This document shows positions 50,238-63,193 of a stretch of DNA of 64,000 bases, in pieces (within the stretch, counting starts at the first letter, position 1; every line of letters begins with the position of its first letter). Origin of the DNA: Rhizomucor pusillus (lineage: Eukaryota > Mucoromycota > Mucoromycetes > Mucorales > Lichtheimiaceae); contig FWWN02000650.1 in the NCBI GenBank assembly GCA_900175165.2, positions 1 through 64,000 on the forward strand, read 5' to 3'. A program made the translations under genes and the position numbers. The notes under the pieces were generated by a model. It was not told the DNA's origin. It ran no database searches and was given only the letters and a program-made list of their open reading frames with translations.

Positions 50238-51125
50238 ATGCGATTTACGCTGCTGGCATCCTTGTTCATTCCCGCGGTTCTAGCTGCATCCAAGGCTCCA
50301 GAGATCGAAGAAGGTCGTAGTTAGGTACAAAGGATATGTCCAAGGCAAGGACTCATAGTTGGAGACTCTCAGGTTTCGAAAAGGTGACATGTGGCAGCAC
50401 GATCAAGTTGGCGAATCAGCCTACGGGCTACCGACTTCACTCTCACGGTGTCACGTACGGCAGCGGCTCCGGGCAGCAGTCTATCACTGCGTTTCCGGAA
50501 GCGGACGACAGCAACAGTTTCTGGTTCGTGCAAGGGGGCAACGGCAACTCTTGCAAGCGCGGGTAATAAGAAAAGTGGACCCGTTTACGGTACATTTCTT
50601 CTTGCATGCTAAAAACTAGTTGGATTTCTGTGGAACAGAACGCCTATTGCATGCGGATCGACAGTGCGACTAAAGCATGTTAACACCAAAGGATATCTTC
50701 ACAGCCATAGCAACCATCCTTCGCCGCTGTCGCGACAGCAGGAAGTCAGCTGCTTCGATGGTCAAGACTCAGGTACAGGATTCCAGCGTCCGTTATTTTC
50801 TTGGTCTGATTGCACACTAAATGGTGTAAATATCTTTATTTAGGTGACGATTGGAGAGTCGAGTGTCAGGGATGGTCAACGAAATACTGGATACGAGAAG
50901 AGCCAATAGAATTAGTCCATGTAGACAGCAAAGTATATCTGTCTAGCAACGCAAATTACAGATATGGTCATCCAATTCCTGGACAATTAGAAGTAGCGGG
51001 TGCAAAATCTAGATCAAAGGGCACTAAATGGATCGCACAGGTATGATAGAGATATTCACATTGCAAATCCATTATATACTCATCACTGCCCTTAGGAGGG
51101 AATCTACTTTGCTGAAAATGCATAA
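50238..51125 (+). CDS. SDF2: SDF2-type MIR-domain protein of the ER
   Basis: SDF2 proteins sit in the ER lumen and take part in quality control of secretory proteins; the MIR fold is shared with protein O-mannosyltransferases. A signal peptide (MRFTLLASLFIPAVLAASKA) is followed, after an intron, by FEKVTCGSTIKLANQPTGYR and LHSHGVTYGSGSGQQSITAF, the first MIR repeat. Two more follow: CGSTVRLKHVNTKGYLHSHS, and PIELVHVDSKVYLSSNAN with EVAGAKSRSKGTKWIAQ. Introns end at frame-consistent AG sites, and the last exon gives EGIYFAENA. There is no HDEL-type retrieval signal. About five exons. Confidence 0.9.
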
Positions 51126-51267
51126 AAATTATAATGTTAAATACCATCTTGAATTAAAACGTGGGAAATATGTATCATGTTGGCAATCGGTGATACATGG
51201 TTTTATTATTATTCTTTTCTTTTTTTCCAAAGGTAGGCTTTCTATACACAGTGGGGTTGGGGGAGTC

Positions 51268-52384
51268 TTAATGCGATGAGGGTAGTTCAAAATCCTTGAC
51301 TTCCTTGCCGTAGTACGCTGCTAATGCATCTTGACATGCCTGATAAACCCGCAAATAAGTTCAAGCATCCTTTCCTCACGCTTTTGCATTACATACCCTA
51401 AATTCTGCCATCTTTTTAGAAGATCCAAAACCTTCACCCAGCTTTTCTTCACCAGAAAAGACGCCAACGACGAATACAGGCGCGTGAGAGTGTCGACCGG
51501 TCTCTGACAGCAATCTAGATACGGCGTGTTCCTTGCCGAGCTTCTTTAGGAGGTCGGTAAGCGCACGTTTGGGCTGGTCAACTTTGATGAAAGGTCGAAT
51601 ATCGAGGTCGCGGGAAAGGACGTGCGCGTGGACAAACTTTTTGGCTGCTTCGCTTCCCTGTTCGGTGTAAATGGCTGCAATGATGGAATAGAATGCTTCT
51701 GCTAATGCGGTGGAGTGACGGATATTTTGCTGAGACTAACAGCAATAGAATTCAGAATCGCTCTATTCATCTCTTCTACTTGCCTACGTTACTTACAGGA
51801 TCGTAACGAACAACGTCTTGGAAACCAAGCTGCGAGGCGACGTGGCTGACAGATCTGTGATTGACGTAGGCACCAACGAGCTCATGTAATGCCTGCGCGT
51901 GCATCTGCGGATATTTGCAATACAGATATTCGGTGGTGTACAAGGAAATGATGCGTTTACCTAGTTATTTCCTGCCTTAGCCTTACATTGCTGTATAAAG
52001 TGTATATACGACGGGGCTTACCAAGGACGGTCAATACTTGGTTGTTTGCATCTTCCTTGGTCGAAGCGTGCGTCACTGACTGGGTCAGTTTTGTGAATGG
52101 TAAATCTTTAAGACCGAGCCGAGCTCCAAACGCATACAAAGTCGATTCAGTTCGTTTGTCGAGGGTGGAGACATTTTGTGGGACGTCGTTCTGGTCAAAC
52201 ACGGCGGCAGCGGCGTCCTGGAATCGGCATGCTGTGGTGTGGAAGAGGTTGGTAGGTGCTGCTGCTGCTGCTGCGCGATTGACTAGTCCAAGAGTCAGCG
52301 TGGAGACATTGCAACTGCTACTGTGCACAATGGAGTACCTCTCGCTGCAGTCAAACAACCTGTTCTATATACTGTTCGAAGCAT
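51268..52384 (-). CDS. MRPL3: Mitochondrial ribosomal protein mL44 (MRPL3), RNase III-like
   Basis: A large-subunit mitoribosome protein with a catalytically inactive RNase III fold and a double-stranded RNA-binding domain. Exon 1 (from 52384) gives a presequence, MLRTVYRTGCLTAAR, joined across an intron to VNRAAAAAAPTNLFHTTACR. The RNase III-like part follows (STLYAFGARLGLKDLPFTKL, ALHELVGAYVNHRSVSHVAS, NIRHSTALAEAFYSIIAAIY). The dsRBD is near the end (HSHAPVFVVGVFSGEEKLGE, GFGSSKKMAEFRACQDALAA). The protein ends FELPSSH. Without the first intron the frame has no ATG. Four exons. Confidence 0.9.
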
Positions 52385-53544
52385 GGCAAGTTGTGTGCCG
52401 AAAAGGCGAGACAGAGGGAAACTCAAATTTCGGGCCTGGGGTTTACCGTGGCTTGTCCCTTTCTGAGCAACCTTAAATCTGCTGCTAACTGGTGCCTTCG
52501 GAACCAGCCAAGCGAGACGATAATCGCTACCTAGGTTGAATACCTTTGTCGATGTCATCATCCTCAATATCCCCCAGCCCCTTCCGTTGCTCGCACCCTT
52601 TATTGATCTTTTGACTGCAATTGTCCCTGGTCCTATTTTACTGCCATTTTTTAGTAGAAACTAATACAGAGTATTAAAAGCGACAACAAGAAATACGATC
52701 TCGCCTTTACATAGCTCGTTTTTCTTCAGAAATTATTAGTATACTTACTACTATCGTCACCACTGACGACTTGACACTATCCCACATGTGTGATGCTAAG
52801 GGAGGTTTGTTTAACCAAAAGTGGTAATCATTGGAGAGAAGAGAGAAGATCTCCTGCAGGCGATAACGCTACGAAATCGTAGTATCTGTCATTGTCCATC
52901 GTTCAATATTGTCATGAAAGGTCTCATTACCATACTCCTCTTGGATATTTTGGAAGCATACAGACAAGATATTCCTTGTCTTGCAAATTACTGCAGGTTG
53001 TTCTACAATGAATCCCTTACGTTGATTATTTTTATTTTGTTACATCGCACCAGAATATTGTTTATTTACTTGCAAACTACAAATATCCATATACATGTTT
53101 AAGGTTTGTAATTTTATAAAGTTTGGGTATATTCTAGATGTCCTAATTATCGATATGTAGGATGACGGCGATGGACAAACTTGGGTAATGTCAGACACCG
53201 TCTGTAATTATAACTTTTAGCGTTGCATCGATCGAACGACACCATTTAGAAGACGACTCGTTATCTGATTGACGACATGTAAAAGAGAGGGAAAAAAAGG
53301 GAACTTGCCCACGGTCAACGGGGAGAGGAGGAGCAAGGCGCAGACGGTGGTATGCAGCTTTCATGTAACTCGTGACAATTGTCTTTTTTACTTTTTGGTT
53401 GTTGTTGCTGCTGCTGCTGCTCTCTCCCACCCCTTTCTTTCTCTCTCTTTTTCCTTCCTTTGACTACAGCGATAACCCAAGAATTTTTTAAGTTGGATAA
53501 TCGCCCCTTTGTACGTTGTCTTTCCCTTCCTACGCGTGTCTTGT
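52385..53544. other. Intergenic region
   Basis: About 1.16 kb between divergent genes (MRPL3, minus; RapGAP, plus). It is AT-rich from 52600 to 53150, with a CTG run at 53408-53420 and a CT-rich tract at 53420-53462 just before the RapGAP start. No supported gene. Confidence 0.6.
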
Positions 53545-56400
53545 ATGGCCAGTATAGCTCCTCCTCCAACAGTCGAAGAATGCTGCGATCTGATATTTGA
53601 GCACTGCCAAGTCTTGTATGACTCGCTTCACACGCAAGATGGCGCCGAGTGCAATGTCGACATTGATCTTCAGAGCACTGCCATCCTCATTGGTGCGCTG
53701 GACGCGCCAGCAGCCACAGTCCTAGAGCTGAGAAAACGAATGCAAGCGCTGAGACAAGAAGAAGGTGTCAAGTCGCAGCATGAAATTGTAAAAATTGTAA
53801 AAATTTCGGTGGGGTAACTCTGATTACTGATGTATATTAACATTTTCTTTTTTGTATAGATTCGAGACTTGCAAGAACTCTGTCTTGAATGCAAAAGGCA
53901 CGTTGCTGACACACCGAGTTTTATCGAATCCAGGTTCCATGATTTTCGTATCGAAGAACCAAGGATCTTACCCGCCGCTGCGGCGGACAATCAAGAAGAT
54001 TATGCTGCTTCCGTCGTCTGGCCGGATCAGATGGATGCACGCGCGTACTGGTTCCGCAAGTACTTTGTTGCAAAGCCGTACGTCACTCTCATTGGCAGAA
54101 CACTCGATTCAGTCATCATTATCTCTGTTGTCAAGGAAAAGCAGTCTTGCAAGGACAGTACGCGATACAGGATCATTTTCCGACAAAGTGGGGGAAAATC
54201 GTTGAGCACTATGCGACATTTGGTTTCGGAAAAGTCTGCCGAGGAAACAGAGGCATATTTGGAATCTCAGGGGCAATCACACTTTTTGGATAGCGGTGGG
54301 AACAAACCACAGCGAGAACAGCAACAGCTGCAACAACTACAACAACAGCAACAGCAACAGCAACGACGACGACCTCTGCGCAGTATATCGTCCGCCATCA
54401 TTCAAAATACCCATCATCACCATCCAGGAGGAGGAGGAAATGGCAGTTCATCCACCACCAATCAAGCTCAGAACCGTATCATGCGCGCTGCCATCTATTC
54501 TACACATCCAAACTTGGATTTTCGCGAGCTTAAAGAGCTATCTGCAGAATCCACCGTCCTAGCTGGTCTAGAAAAGGAAATTCTCAAATTTGACGAAATG
54601 GAGATCCCCAAGTTTTACAAATTTGGCGTGTTGACCGTCAAGGACGGCCAGCGGACTGAAGAAGAATGGTTCTCAAACTCTGGTCTGTCGCCACGCTTTG
54701 AGCGGTTCATGAACATTCTCGGCAAAGTCGTCGAACTTGAAGGATATCAAGGATACAAGGCCGGCCTTGATACAAAGTGTAAGTATTTCGCAACATCTAA
54801 ATCGAATAGTTCACGTTAAATTCTGCTCTTGTTTGATACGTGTAGCTGGCGAATCCGGCAAGACTTCGTTTGCATCTTCCTGGCTCGACTTTGAGATCAT
54901 GTTCCACGTTGCGCCGCTGATGCCATACAAGAATCACGACAAGCAGCAGGTCCATCGGAAACGTTACATTGGCAACGGTAAAGAAGAACCTTGTGTCACA
55001 CAGTCGGAGCAGCAGTACCTGATCTATCTTCTCACTACTACCACTAGACATAGTATGCATTGTGTTCATTGACGGTGATAAGGCGAAGTTTGATCCCGAA
55101 GTTATTCGCTCGCAATTTCTGCATGTGTACATTGTAGTCCATCCGGAGCAAGTGAATGGCAAAGAGGCATGGAGGTAATAAACTGCTGTCGTGCATGATG
55201 ATTGCACAGGACAGATAACACGCGCACCAGAAAACCTTGCGCTGCTGCTGTGACACCGTGCTTAGATTCTCCATCATTCCAGGATCCAGGTGATAAGCAA
55301 GGGGAACGTTTCCGAGTGCAACCCTCTGATTCCAAGCCCGGCCGTTTTTTACGATGAAAATCTGCTCAAAAGTTTCCTGCTACTAAAAAGTACGTACGAA
55401 AAATCAAATGCACATTGATGTTTACGTGGTATTAATTGGGCTTATATAGTGATAAACGCCGAAAACGCAGCGCTGAAATCATCTGAAAAGTTAGCAACGC
55501 CGATCGCCAAGGCAAGGGCAGGCACGCTGAAAGCTCTCTGGGAGACGGGCATAAAGTTTAACGGAGCGAGCACGAGTAACCGCAATCACAATAATGAATT
55601 AGACGACAAACGTGCAGCAGGTGCTGGTGAGCGACCGAAATCGGCTGGTGCTCAAAGGATTTCACGAGGCAGTATGAGAAGTCTGCGGTCAGCTCTGATA
55701 AGTGATCATCCACCGCGGTCAATTACACCAGATATTCCTCTGCCGCCGCCGCCACCGCCGCCGCCTGCACCGGCATCCTCCAGGTCGAGCATGCTGCGAG
55801 AATGGAAAAAACTAGGCCGCAGACGCAGCAGCGCCGGGTGCACGTCTAGCGGCGAGCATCAGTCGCCCGTACCGAGCGAAAGTAGCGGGAACAGCAGCCG
55901 GGGAACGTCTCCGTTACTTGTTGTAGAGGTGCCCGAAGAGTTGTTTCAGCAGCAGCAAGAGAAGAAGAGGAATGTCGCTGCTAACAATAAAGGTAAATGT
56001 CGAGGAGGAAAAGAATTATATATTCGTTACCGAGCTGCTGGAACCCGCCCTCCTTTTTTCATTTTTCATTTTAGATACCATCCGCCAATTCACTTATTTA
56101 CCGCGACCCATTGCATCGCACCAAATTAGCAGACTCGCCACCACAAACGAAAGCACAAGCAGCAATCATCGCACCAGCAGCAATGGCGGCGGTATCCGGT
56201 CTCGAGCACAAAATCTAGTCACAAGCGTGATGGGCCGCCGCCCTGGTAACAATTCGAATCGACGGCATCAAAAGCAGCAGCGGGAGGAGGAGGATGAGCA
56301 GCAGGAAGAGGAAGAAGAATCATCACATGCAAGTCTCATACGATCCAAGACATTCATGCTCGACCATGCAGGTCGATTAATTCATCAAGGCGAAAAGTGA
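53545..56400 (+). CDS. RapGAP-domain protein
   Basis: A likely GTPase activator for Rap- or Rheb-like small GTPases. Exon 1 gives MASIAPPPTVEECCDLIFEH, a helical N-terminus. Exon 2 has a region seen in Rap1GAP proteins (YWFRKYFVAKPYVTLIGRTL), then a poly-Gln run and His/Gly-rich linker. The GAP domain follows: IPKFYKFGVLTVKDGQRTEE, RFERFMNILGKVVELEGYQG, EIMFHVAPLMPY, and HRKRYIGNDIVCIVF, where the Asn of GND is the catalytic asparagine thumb. It continues to FLHVYIVVHPEQVNGKEAWR and FYDENLLKSFLLLK. The tail is disordered, with a Pro run and acidic Glu/Gln stretch, ending at 56400. About seven exons. The target GTPase is not known. Confidence 0.88.
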
Positions 56401-57018
56401 TTCCCTCTCCCTCAAGATGTGCAGCTTGCCTTTTCGGGGTATGATCGTCCCAGTCCTTTCCCTTTTGGTGTTCCCAGCAACAGGCACCACCACCAGAGAA
56501 GAAGAAAAAAATTATTACCTATACATAGAGACTTTCAAACATCAGGAATGCATTTGGAGTCAACAAATCATATTCCCCCTTCAACAATCAATTAAAAAAC
56601 GAAACAATGGGAAGGAACGAGAATAGGCTGTATTGCAAATATGTAATTTGAAAGGATATAAGAAAGAAAGAGAAGAAAGAAAGAAAAGTGAAAGGGATTG
56701 GGGGACGAGTACGTGAGATGACAGGTGTACAAAATGTGGAAAAATATTGATCTTTAAAAAATACACAAGGAAAAAAAAAAAAAAGAAAGAAGAGACGTTT
56801 AAACTATGCTGATAAGAAAGGGAGTACAAGGACCCGCTTTTTCCTTTTCGTGTATATACGTGTTTGGTTCGAGTATGTGCGAAGAAGAGAGAGAGAGATT
56901 GGGTTTGTGAGAGTGAATAGGAAAAAGGAAAAAGCAAAACAAATAACGTGGGATGATATAAAGATTTAAAAGAAATAAAAGTAGAGAGAAAAAAAGCAAA
57001 TGCATTCTTTTTTCTCTC
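56401..57018. other. Intergenic region between converging genes
   Basis: About 620 bp of purine-rich, A-rich sequence with GAAA and GAGA tracts at 56655-56700 and 56885-57000. It holds the 3' ends of the RapGAP and G-alpha genes and no supported gene. Confidence 0.65.
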
Positions 57019-58207
57019 TCACAGCAGACCTTCCTTTGCCAAGTTTTCGTGCATGATGATATTGTTGACGGCGTTCATGACAAACTTGATCTGTTTGGTG
57101 TCAGTCGCGCAAGTAAAGTGTGTGTAGATTTGCTTTGTATCTGCGCGGGTATTGAGCGAGACGAATTTCTGGAGCAGATACTGGCAGGCAGCGTCGTATC
57201 GATCGCCGCCTTTGTAGTCGTCAAAGTAATTTGATAACGGACTCCGCGGAAGCTTCTCTGCAAACAAGTCGATTTTGTTTAAAAAGAGGATAATCGAAGT
57301 TTTGATGAACCAGCGCGAGTTGCAGATCGAATCAAAGAGCGTCAAAGACTCTTGCAGGCGATTCACAGAAGCGTCCTCAAAGAGCACCTGGTCGTATTCG
57401 GAAATGGCGACGAGAAAGACGAGCGTGGTGACATTCTCAAAGCAGTGGATCCATTTTTTCCGCTCCGACCGCTGTCCTCCCACATCCAACATGCGGTACG
57501 TGAGATCGCCGATAACAAACGTCGTCTCTGTGATGCCGGTTGTCTTGACGCGCGATCGAAGCACATCCTGATCGCTCGGAATGTAGTGAGGCTGACCGAT
57601 ACGGAGGATAGAGTCAAAGTAACTGCAAGGCGTCGGGATATATATGAGTTAAGAACATTATTTTTTACTGTATTTCTTGTACTACTTACTACCGTGCCGA
57701 GTCATTGAGCTGGAATTCATTGGCTCGGTCGACACATTCACGCACAGCGGGGTCGTCCCACAAACTCGCAATTGCTTCCACGAGCTCGTGTCCCAAATAG
57801 TCTACCTGCGGTGGCGCCTCCAGAACGAGTCGCCGATGGATCTCGTTCTCTGGGTTGCGAAACTGGATGCCGAGCATCTGCATCGCTTCCATTGTCACCC
57901 GCATCGACTGGATAGTGTTGCTAAAGATAACCTCTTTGAAGCTTTCCCGTTCCTCGGGCGTGTACCCGCCATCGTGAATAAGCTTCATTTGCTTCAAGAT
58001 GGTCGATTTGCCCGATTCACCAGCACCTACGTACACCGTGTCAACGCTATCTTTCTTTCTTTCCCTTTCCTTGCCATGTCTTTTGCTAACCTAGAAGCAG
58101 CATCTTTATCTCCATCTTCATGTTGGCCCGATCGCGCTTAATCTGCGCCTCGATTTCCTGGTTCCGTTGCTTCTCTTCTACTCGTTCGGCGGATTGACAG
58201 CAGCCCA
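57019..58207 (-). CDS. Heterotrimeric G-protein alpha subunit
   Basis: A signalling GTPase coupled to membrane receptors. The start [20 protein letters not shown] has Gly2 for myristoylation and Cys3/Cys4 for palmitoylation. G1 is [18 protein letters not shown], switch I RVKTTGI (its Arg binds phosphate), switch [21 protein letters not shown] with catalytic Gln, G4 LFLNKIDLF and G5 [13 protein letters not shown]. All are intact. The C-terminus is [10 protein letters not shown]; the Cys four residues from the end, modified by pertussis toxin in many G-alpha proteins, is absent. Four exons. Which of the several fungal G-alpha classes it belongs to cannot be set by eye. An SST2-like regulator lies 24 kb away. 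Confidence 0.95.
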
Positions 58208-58487
58208 TTTCGTTTTTGGTTTCGGTGTGTGTATGTAATCAGATGCGAAGAAGTGTTGATGTATTAAAAAGTCCTAAATAGTTTCTTTTTTGTTCCGTGG
58301 ATTGGAGGGGGTATATTTCTCGAGCAAAGAGAAAGAGAGGAGGAACGAAAAGGTGGGAAAAGCGAAAAAGAAAAAAATAAGTTACGGATGGACGCACAAA
58401 TATCGGTGTCGAAATTGATTCATAGAGCCCAACTGCCGGTTTAGTTACGACTGCCCTGATTGCGGTCAAACAAGTTTCCTGCCCAAT

Positions 58488-61400
58488 TTAGAAGGCGGCG
58501 CCCCGACAACAACGACGAGCGTGATGAAGCCACTGCAAGGTAAGCCTTTCTCGCTCAAGTTGCTCACCCGCCATCTTGCGAATCATCTTAATTACTTGGT
58601 TGGGGTGCACTCGCTGGAAATGGGCCATTTCGTCGGATACCATCTGATGGGATTGACGGATTTCGCTTCCAGCTCGCGCGACTTGCTCGAGAGTCTGTGC
58701 CACCAACATCAAGGTTCAGTCTCCTCGACGCCCACAACCACCACCTTTCAAATTTTTCTTTCTTTCTCTTGTACACCCACTATGTATCTCATCATCTTCT
58801 TACCTTGACTACTCTGCTCTTGGATTCTTCAATCCTCTGTCTCTGCTCCTGAGTAGAGAATATTTCATTCCAATTCTTGGCGCGTCTCAAGCTATCCCGC
58901 TCCTGCTCTAGCTGAGCTCGAAGGTCTGCAGACTGCTGAAGGAGCCAAAATGGACGCTGCAGTGCCATCTATTCATTTCTGTGCGTGAGCAACGTCCCCC
59001 CACTTCCACAAAGAAGTTATTAAATTGGGCTGCCGTACCAGTATCCCATCTGTCAGGTCTTGTATTCCTTGGAAACCGTGCACGAGGTCTTGCCACGGTG
59101 ATATTCCGAACTAAGTGAGCGCCGGTGATCAGTTGTAAAAGGAAACCAGCCTGCCTGCTTTGTTCGTTATATCACTGCTCTCTCGCTTACCCCGGTGTCA
59201 CCTGTAAGCGCGATACAGATAGAAATCATCCCAAAGGCCGCGTCATCACCAACAAGGCAGTGTGCTGTTGCTTGGTACCCTTGTGCGACATGACACAGTT
59301 CACGAGACAGACCTGATGAAAAGAAGAACAAAACATCGATCGCCGCCGCCGCCGATGGTTACTTTTGATGTTCACGTTTACATAAAAAAAAGACACTTGC
59401 CTTGTTGGCATTGCTCCAACTTTAGGCCTGCATGCACAGCTGCACGAAAGCTGTTCTTTAATGAGATGACGCTGTTCTGCGCAAAGCTGAAAAAGTACTC
59501 CTCGTCGCCGCCACTTGAGCCGCCATCCGCAGCGGGATATGCATCATATATCCTTTCCAGAAGCAGGTTTCTTCTTGCAGATGCATTACTTTGGATCACA
59601 TCCATCTACATAGTCACGAGATCTTTGATAATTGCCTCCCCTCGTTGTGGTTAAACCTTCCTACCTTGAGCTCAGTGCTGCGCACAAACATTCGCACCAG
59701 GTCGTGGTCTCGAAGCTCTGGATGAAGCTGTAAACATTTCAGGAACTGATTCAAGCGAATCAATGCTTCTTCCAACAATGAACTCGGCGGCGGTCGAAAA
59801 TCAATTTGTTCTGGGTCAACCAGATGCCTCAATGTTGGCAAAAAGCTTTCAGGATATTCCTGCAGTATTTCTCTGCGTAGAAGCATGAAATCTTGCAGTC
59901 GGCGTTTTACAGTTTGCTGACCTGTCGTCTATTTCTTTTATTAGGATCCAAATATTGCATAATTGATTGCATTTTATGTACCTTGTTCCAACTTTTAAGA
60001 ATATAATACACAGAGCTTTTGCTATTTTCCGCAGTTTCGACGGATGCTCTGGTGGTGCTCCACACAGACTTGATGCTTTTTTGCATTTCACTAGACAACT
60101 CCGCCCGAGCCCTTTCCAGTGCAAGTTCTGAAAGTTTAGTGGAATGATGAGTATTATTCGCGTTCATTCATAACAATTTTAGACATACCGTCAAGCAATG
60201 CTAGTATCTCTGGATCATGCGTCGTATGAGCAGGCCTCTTGCCTCTAAAGTTTCTCATATCAAGATGTGCGTGACATTCCACGACTAATTTCCGGATAAA
60301 TTCAAGTAAAATTTGTCGATTAACATTTGTAACCTTAACTTTGCATGCTACGTGCAAAGGTGTGCTGCCATCAGCTGTGTCACGAACGTTGACAAGCTCT
60401 TTGAAATGTTGCAGAACATTTGACATATCCTTGGGTGCGACAAGATCTGCATGAATTGCTGCTGCTACCAACAAATGCAACGTGGTTTGTCCATTCTTGT
60501 CGCGAGCAAAGATGCGGTGGCGGTTATTCAAAGCAGCCTTGTGCTGCGATGATACAAAGTTCTCGACCAGGTCCATGCGGCCTTGCGAAGCCCAGGATAA
60601 CAGAGGTGTACGGTCCTTGTTATCCACTACATCAAACACCGAATCTTCTACGCATGATACTTTGTTGATAATCTCGGGATGCTCACAAAGATGGAGAAAT
60701 GTTTCACCAAGTTTGTTTTGCCAGGTAAGCATCGAGGGCTCCAGGGTATCCAGTAGCTGCAGTGTAAGACGTGGATTTTTTGACGCTAGGTGCAAAATAC
60801 CATCGCCGTTACTGTTCACAGCGTATGACGAACATCCACGGTGCAATAACAAAAGAGCAATGTCGTCCAAATGCAAATGTGTAGCTAATAATAGCGCCGT
60901 GTTGCCGTCACTGTTCCGCACTTCAGGGTCCACTTTCTGCTCATGATCTAGAATCAACTGCACCGTCTCTTTTGAGTTTGCATATACGGCTTGCATAAGA
61001 ACGGTCTCGCCGCGATCATTTCTATCGGATGCATTCATTTTGCCCATCAGATAAGATACAATCTTAGATTTGCCTGCTGCAGCTGCTACGTGGAGAGCAG
61101 TGTTCCCGGTTTCATCTCGCAATAAGGCCATTTCATCAGTGTATAACTGCTGCGTCAGCTCCAAGTCACCCTTTCGAATAGCTTGCCAGAATTGTTCGTT
61201 GCGCTCTGATATGAAATTCAAATGCGTCCGAGATTCAAAAATGTACTGCAAAGCGCCATCCAGAGTGCTAAGAGCAAAACCATAGCGACCAATGTCTAAA
61301 TTTCTCTCAAATGTAAATTCCTGGTAAAAAAATCAGCACTCTACAATTCAAAAGTAATAGCAAAGATGATGATACCTTGATGTAGGTAATATTTGCCATC

Positions 61401-62866
61401 AAATGGGGTATGCGACTTTGTATCAGCGTCAGTATCAGCATGGAAACCAAAGAGTCCATGTCCGAGCCAGTATCTGGAGCGCGTTTCAGAAATGTCGAAT
61501 TCACCATCCAAGATTGAGCTTTTTTACGTTACCTTCGTCGGCCTGGTGTCTATCTACAGGTACAGATATTGCGGTAATCGTGTCCAGCAGACAATCTAGT
61601 TTCTCCACCGGTGTACGCCGCGATCCAAGTCTATTCAGGGTATCTTTTGCAGCTGTCAGCCGGATCCGGACATCACTTATTGAACGTCTAAGTCCCAGTT
61701 GGACCGGATCCAAGGCAGCCATCGACTCTAGGATCTGCGATACTTGGACGTCCATATCTAACGTCAGCTGTGTAATCTTGAAAAACACGACATCGTATGT
61801 TTGCTCCATGATGTGACTATAAGAAGAAGGTACCATCAACAAGAGTGTTTCGGTAATATACAGTATAAATGTTCTTACTTTTCGAATGCATCGTATAATG
61901 CTTCGTGCTGCTGGGCATCACCGGCGGGAATCATGCTTTCAACGGGCTTGCTTCTTATTATTTCGCACATCCAAGAGTTACTCGCTTCCCAAATCACTTA
62001 CGGTATCTCCCAGGAACGCCAACATTAGATTTCGAATAGTTTCAATGCTGTCTTGTGCTAGTATCGTATCGCAAAATCGTTGGAGCTTGAGCTCCAGGTC
62101 TGGTTGCGTATTCTCCAGCACTGCCTCTAGCTGCCTGTTCAAAGCAGCATCTGGTAAACAGTTTTTCATAGCAAGTTTTTCCTAAATATTTTTATACATT
62201 AACAAAGTGTGAGTGAGCATGAACTGTGCTGTATATATCTACTGTTGTTTTCTCCTGCAATGTAGCTGCGTCGCTGCGATCGGCGGCTGCGTTATCCAAA
62301 AAAAGCAAGATGTCGCTCATGCAATCTTGTTCATCGTATAGGACATCATCGTATGCGATGTTAAACGTATGCTGCTCGATTGTGACAACGTTCTGGCCTA
62401 TCGTAACATGTTTTCCATTCAAAGTCGTTAAGTTAATCGTATTTTGGGGCCGTGACTCTTGATTGACGCTTCTGGAGCGCGAGCGCAAAGACAGAATACT
62501 GCTTGAACCACCAGATTGCAGGATACTTGATCGCTGCGATCGCGGCGAAAATCGATAGAGAACCGATGAAGCAGACAATGACGTTCTCGGAATAGCCTGC
62601 GTCGCTTTAATGTTCTCTGTCGATGAGATGTTTGGATTGTACGGAAAGGGAATGACGTGGGAAGCTGGTTTTATTATTGTTATGCGTCGTCAGCTCACAT
62701 ATATATATTTCAGGCCGGATTATTGTTCTCTTTTACCTAGATAATCGTATGATGGCGGGATGGAATCTGTATTTATTACGGGTGGTAAAAGAATAATTCT
62801 TATCTTGTCTGGCGTAGCTAGTCGTGGCTGCTTGAATACATATTCTAAGAGTGGATGACTGATCAT
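58488..62866 (-). CDS. VRL1: VARP/Vrl1-type VPS9-ankyrin-PX-BAR protein
   Basis: An endosomal protein expected to load GTP on Rab5-type GTPases and to act in SNX-BAR coats. Exon 1 (62866-62737) gives MISHPLLEYVFKQPRLATPD and joins ASHVIPFPYNPN. The segment INLTTLNGKHVTIGQNVVTI resembles the VARP N-terminal domain. The VPS9 domain spans VEKLDCLLDTITAISVPVDR and DSLVSMLILTLIQSRIPHLM, then ANITYIKEFTFERNLDIGRY. Six or so ankyrin repeats follow (ETGNTALHVAAAAGKSKIVS, GSTPLHVACKV and others). A PX-like part (VKRRLQDFMLLRREILQEYP, ESFLPTLRHLVDPEQIDF) comes next. The C-terminal helices (SDEMAHFQRVHPNQVIKMIR) resemble the end of SNX-BAR proteins. About a dozen exons, not all placed; the stop at 58488 is the best fit. 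Confidence 0.85.
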
Positions 62867-63193
62867 GGTGGAAGCAAAAAGACCAGGTGAGCCCTTGGTC
62901 TCTCCGCGTTTTGTCCCAATTGCTGATGATCCCCACCACCTCGTCCCTCTCTTCTATCTCAAAATGGGTACATTTGGCATGTACACCAAAGGTGTTTCGA
63001 GCACAACCACGGGATATCTTGAGACCTGTAATTCAGGAATCTGCAGTTCTATCGCCACACACTGTCTATTCAACTCCCTGTACTGTTTAACAAGCTATGC
63101 ACTGTATAAAAGGTTATACATACTGTACATATTTATATAATAGGCATACTCAAAATTGCTAGTGATACATAGAATTACAGTTCATACACTCAG
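62867..63193. other. Intergenic region
   Basis: About 330 bp between the VRL1-like start and the end of the Mpo1-like pseudogene. It contains TATAAAAGG-like sequence at 63105-63115 on the plus strand and no supported gene. Confidence 0.55.
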
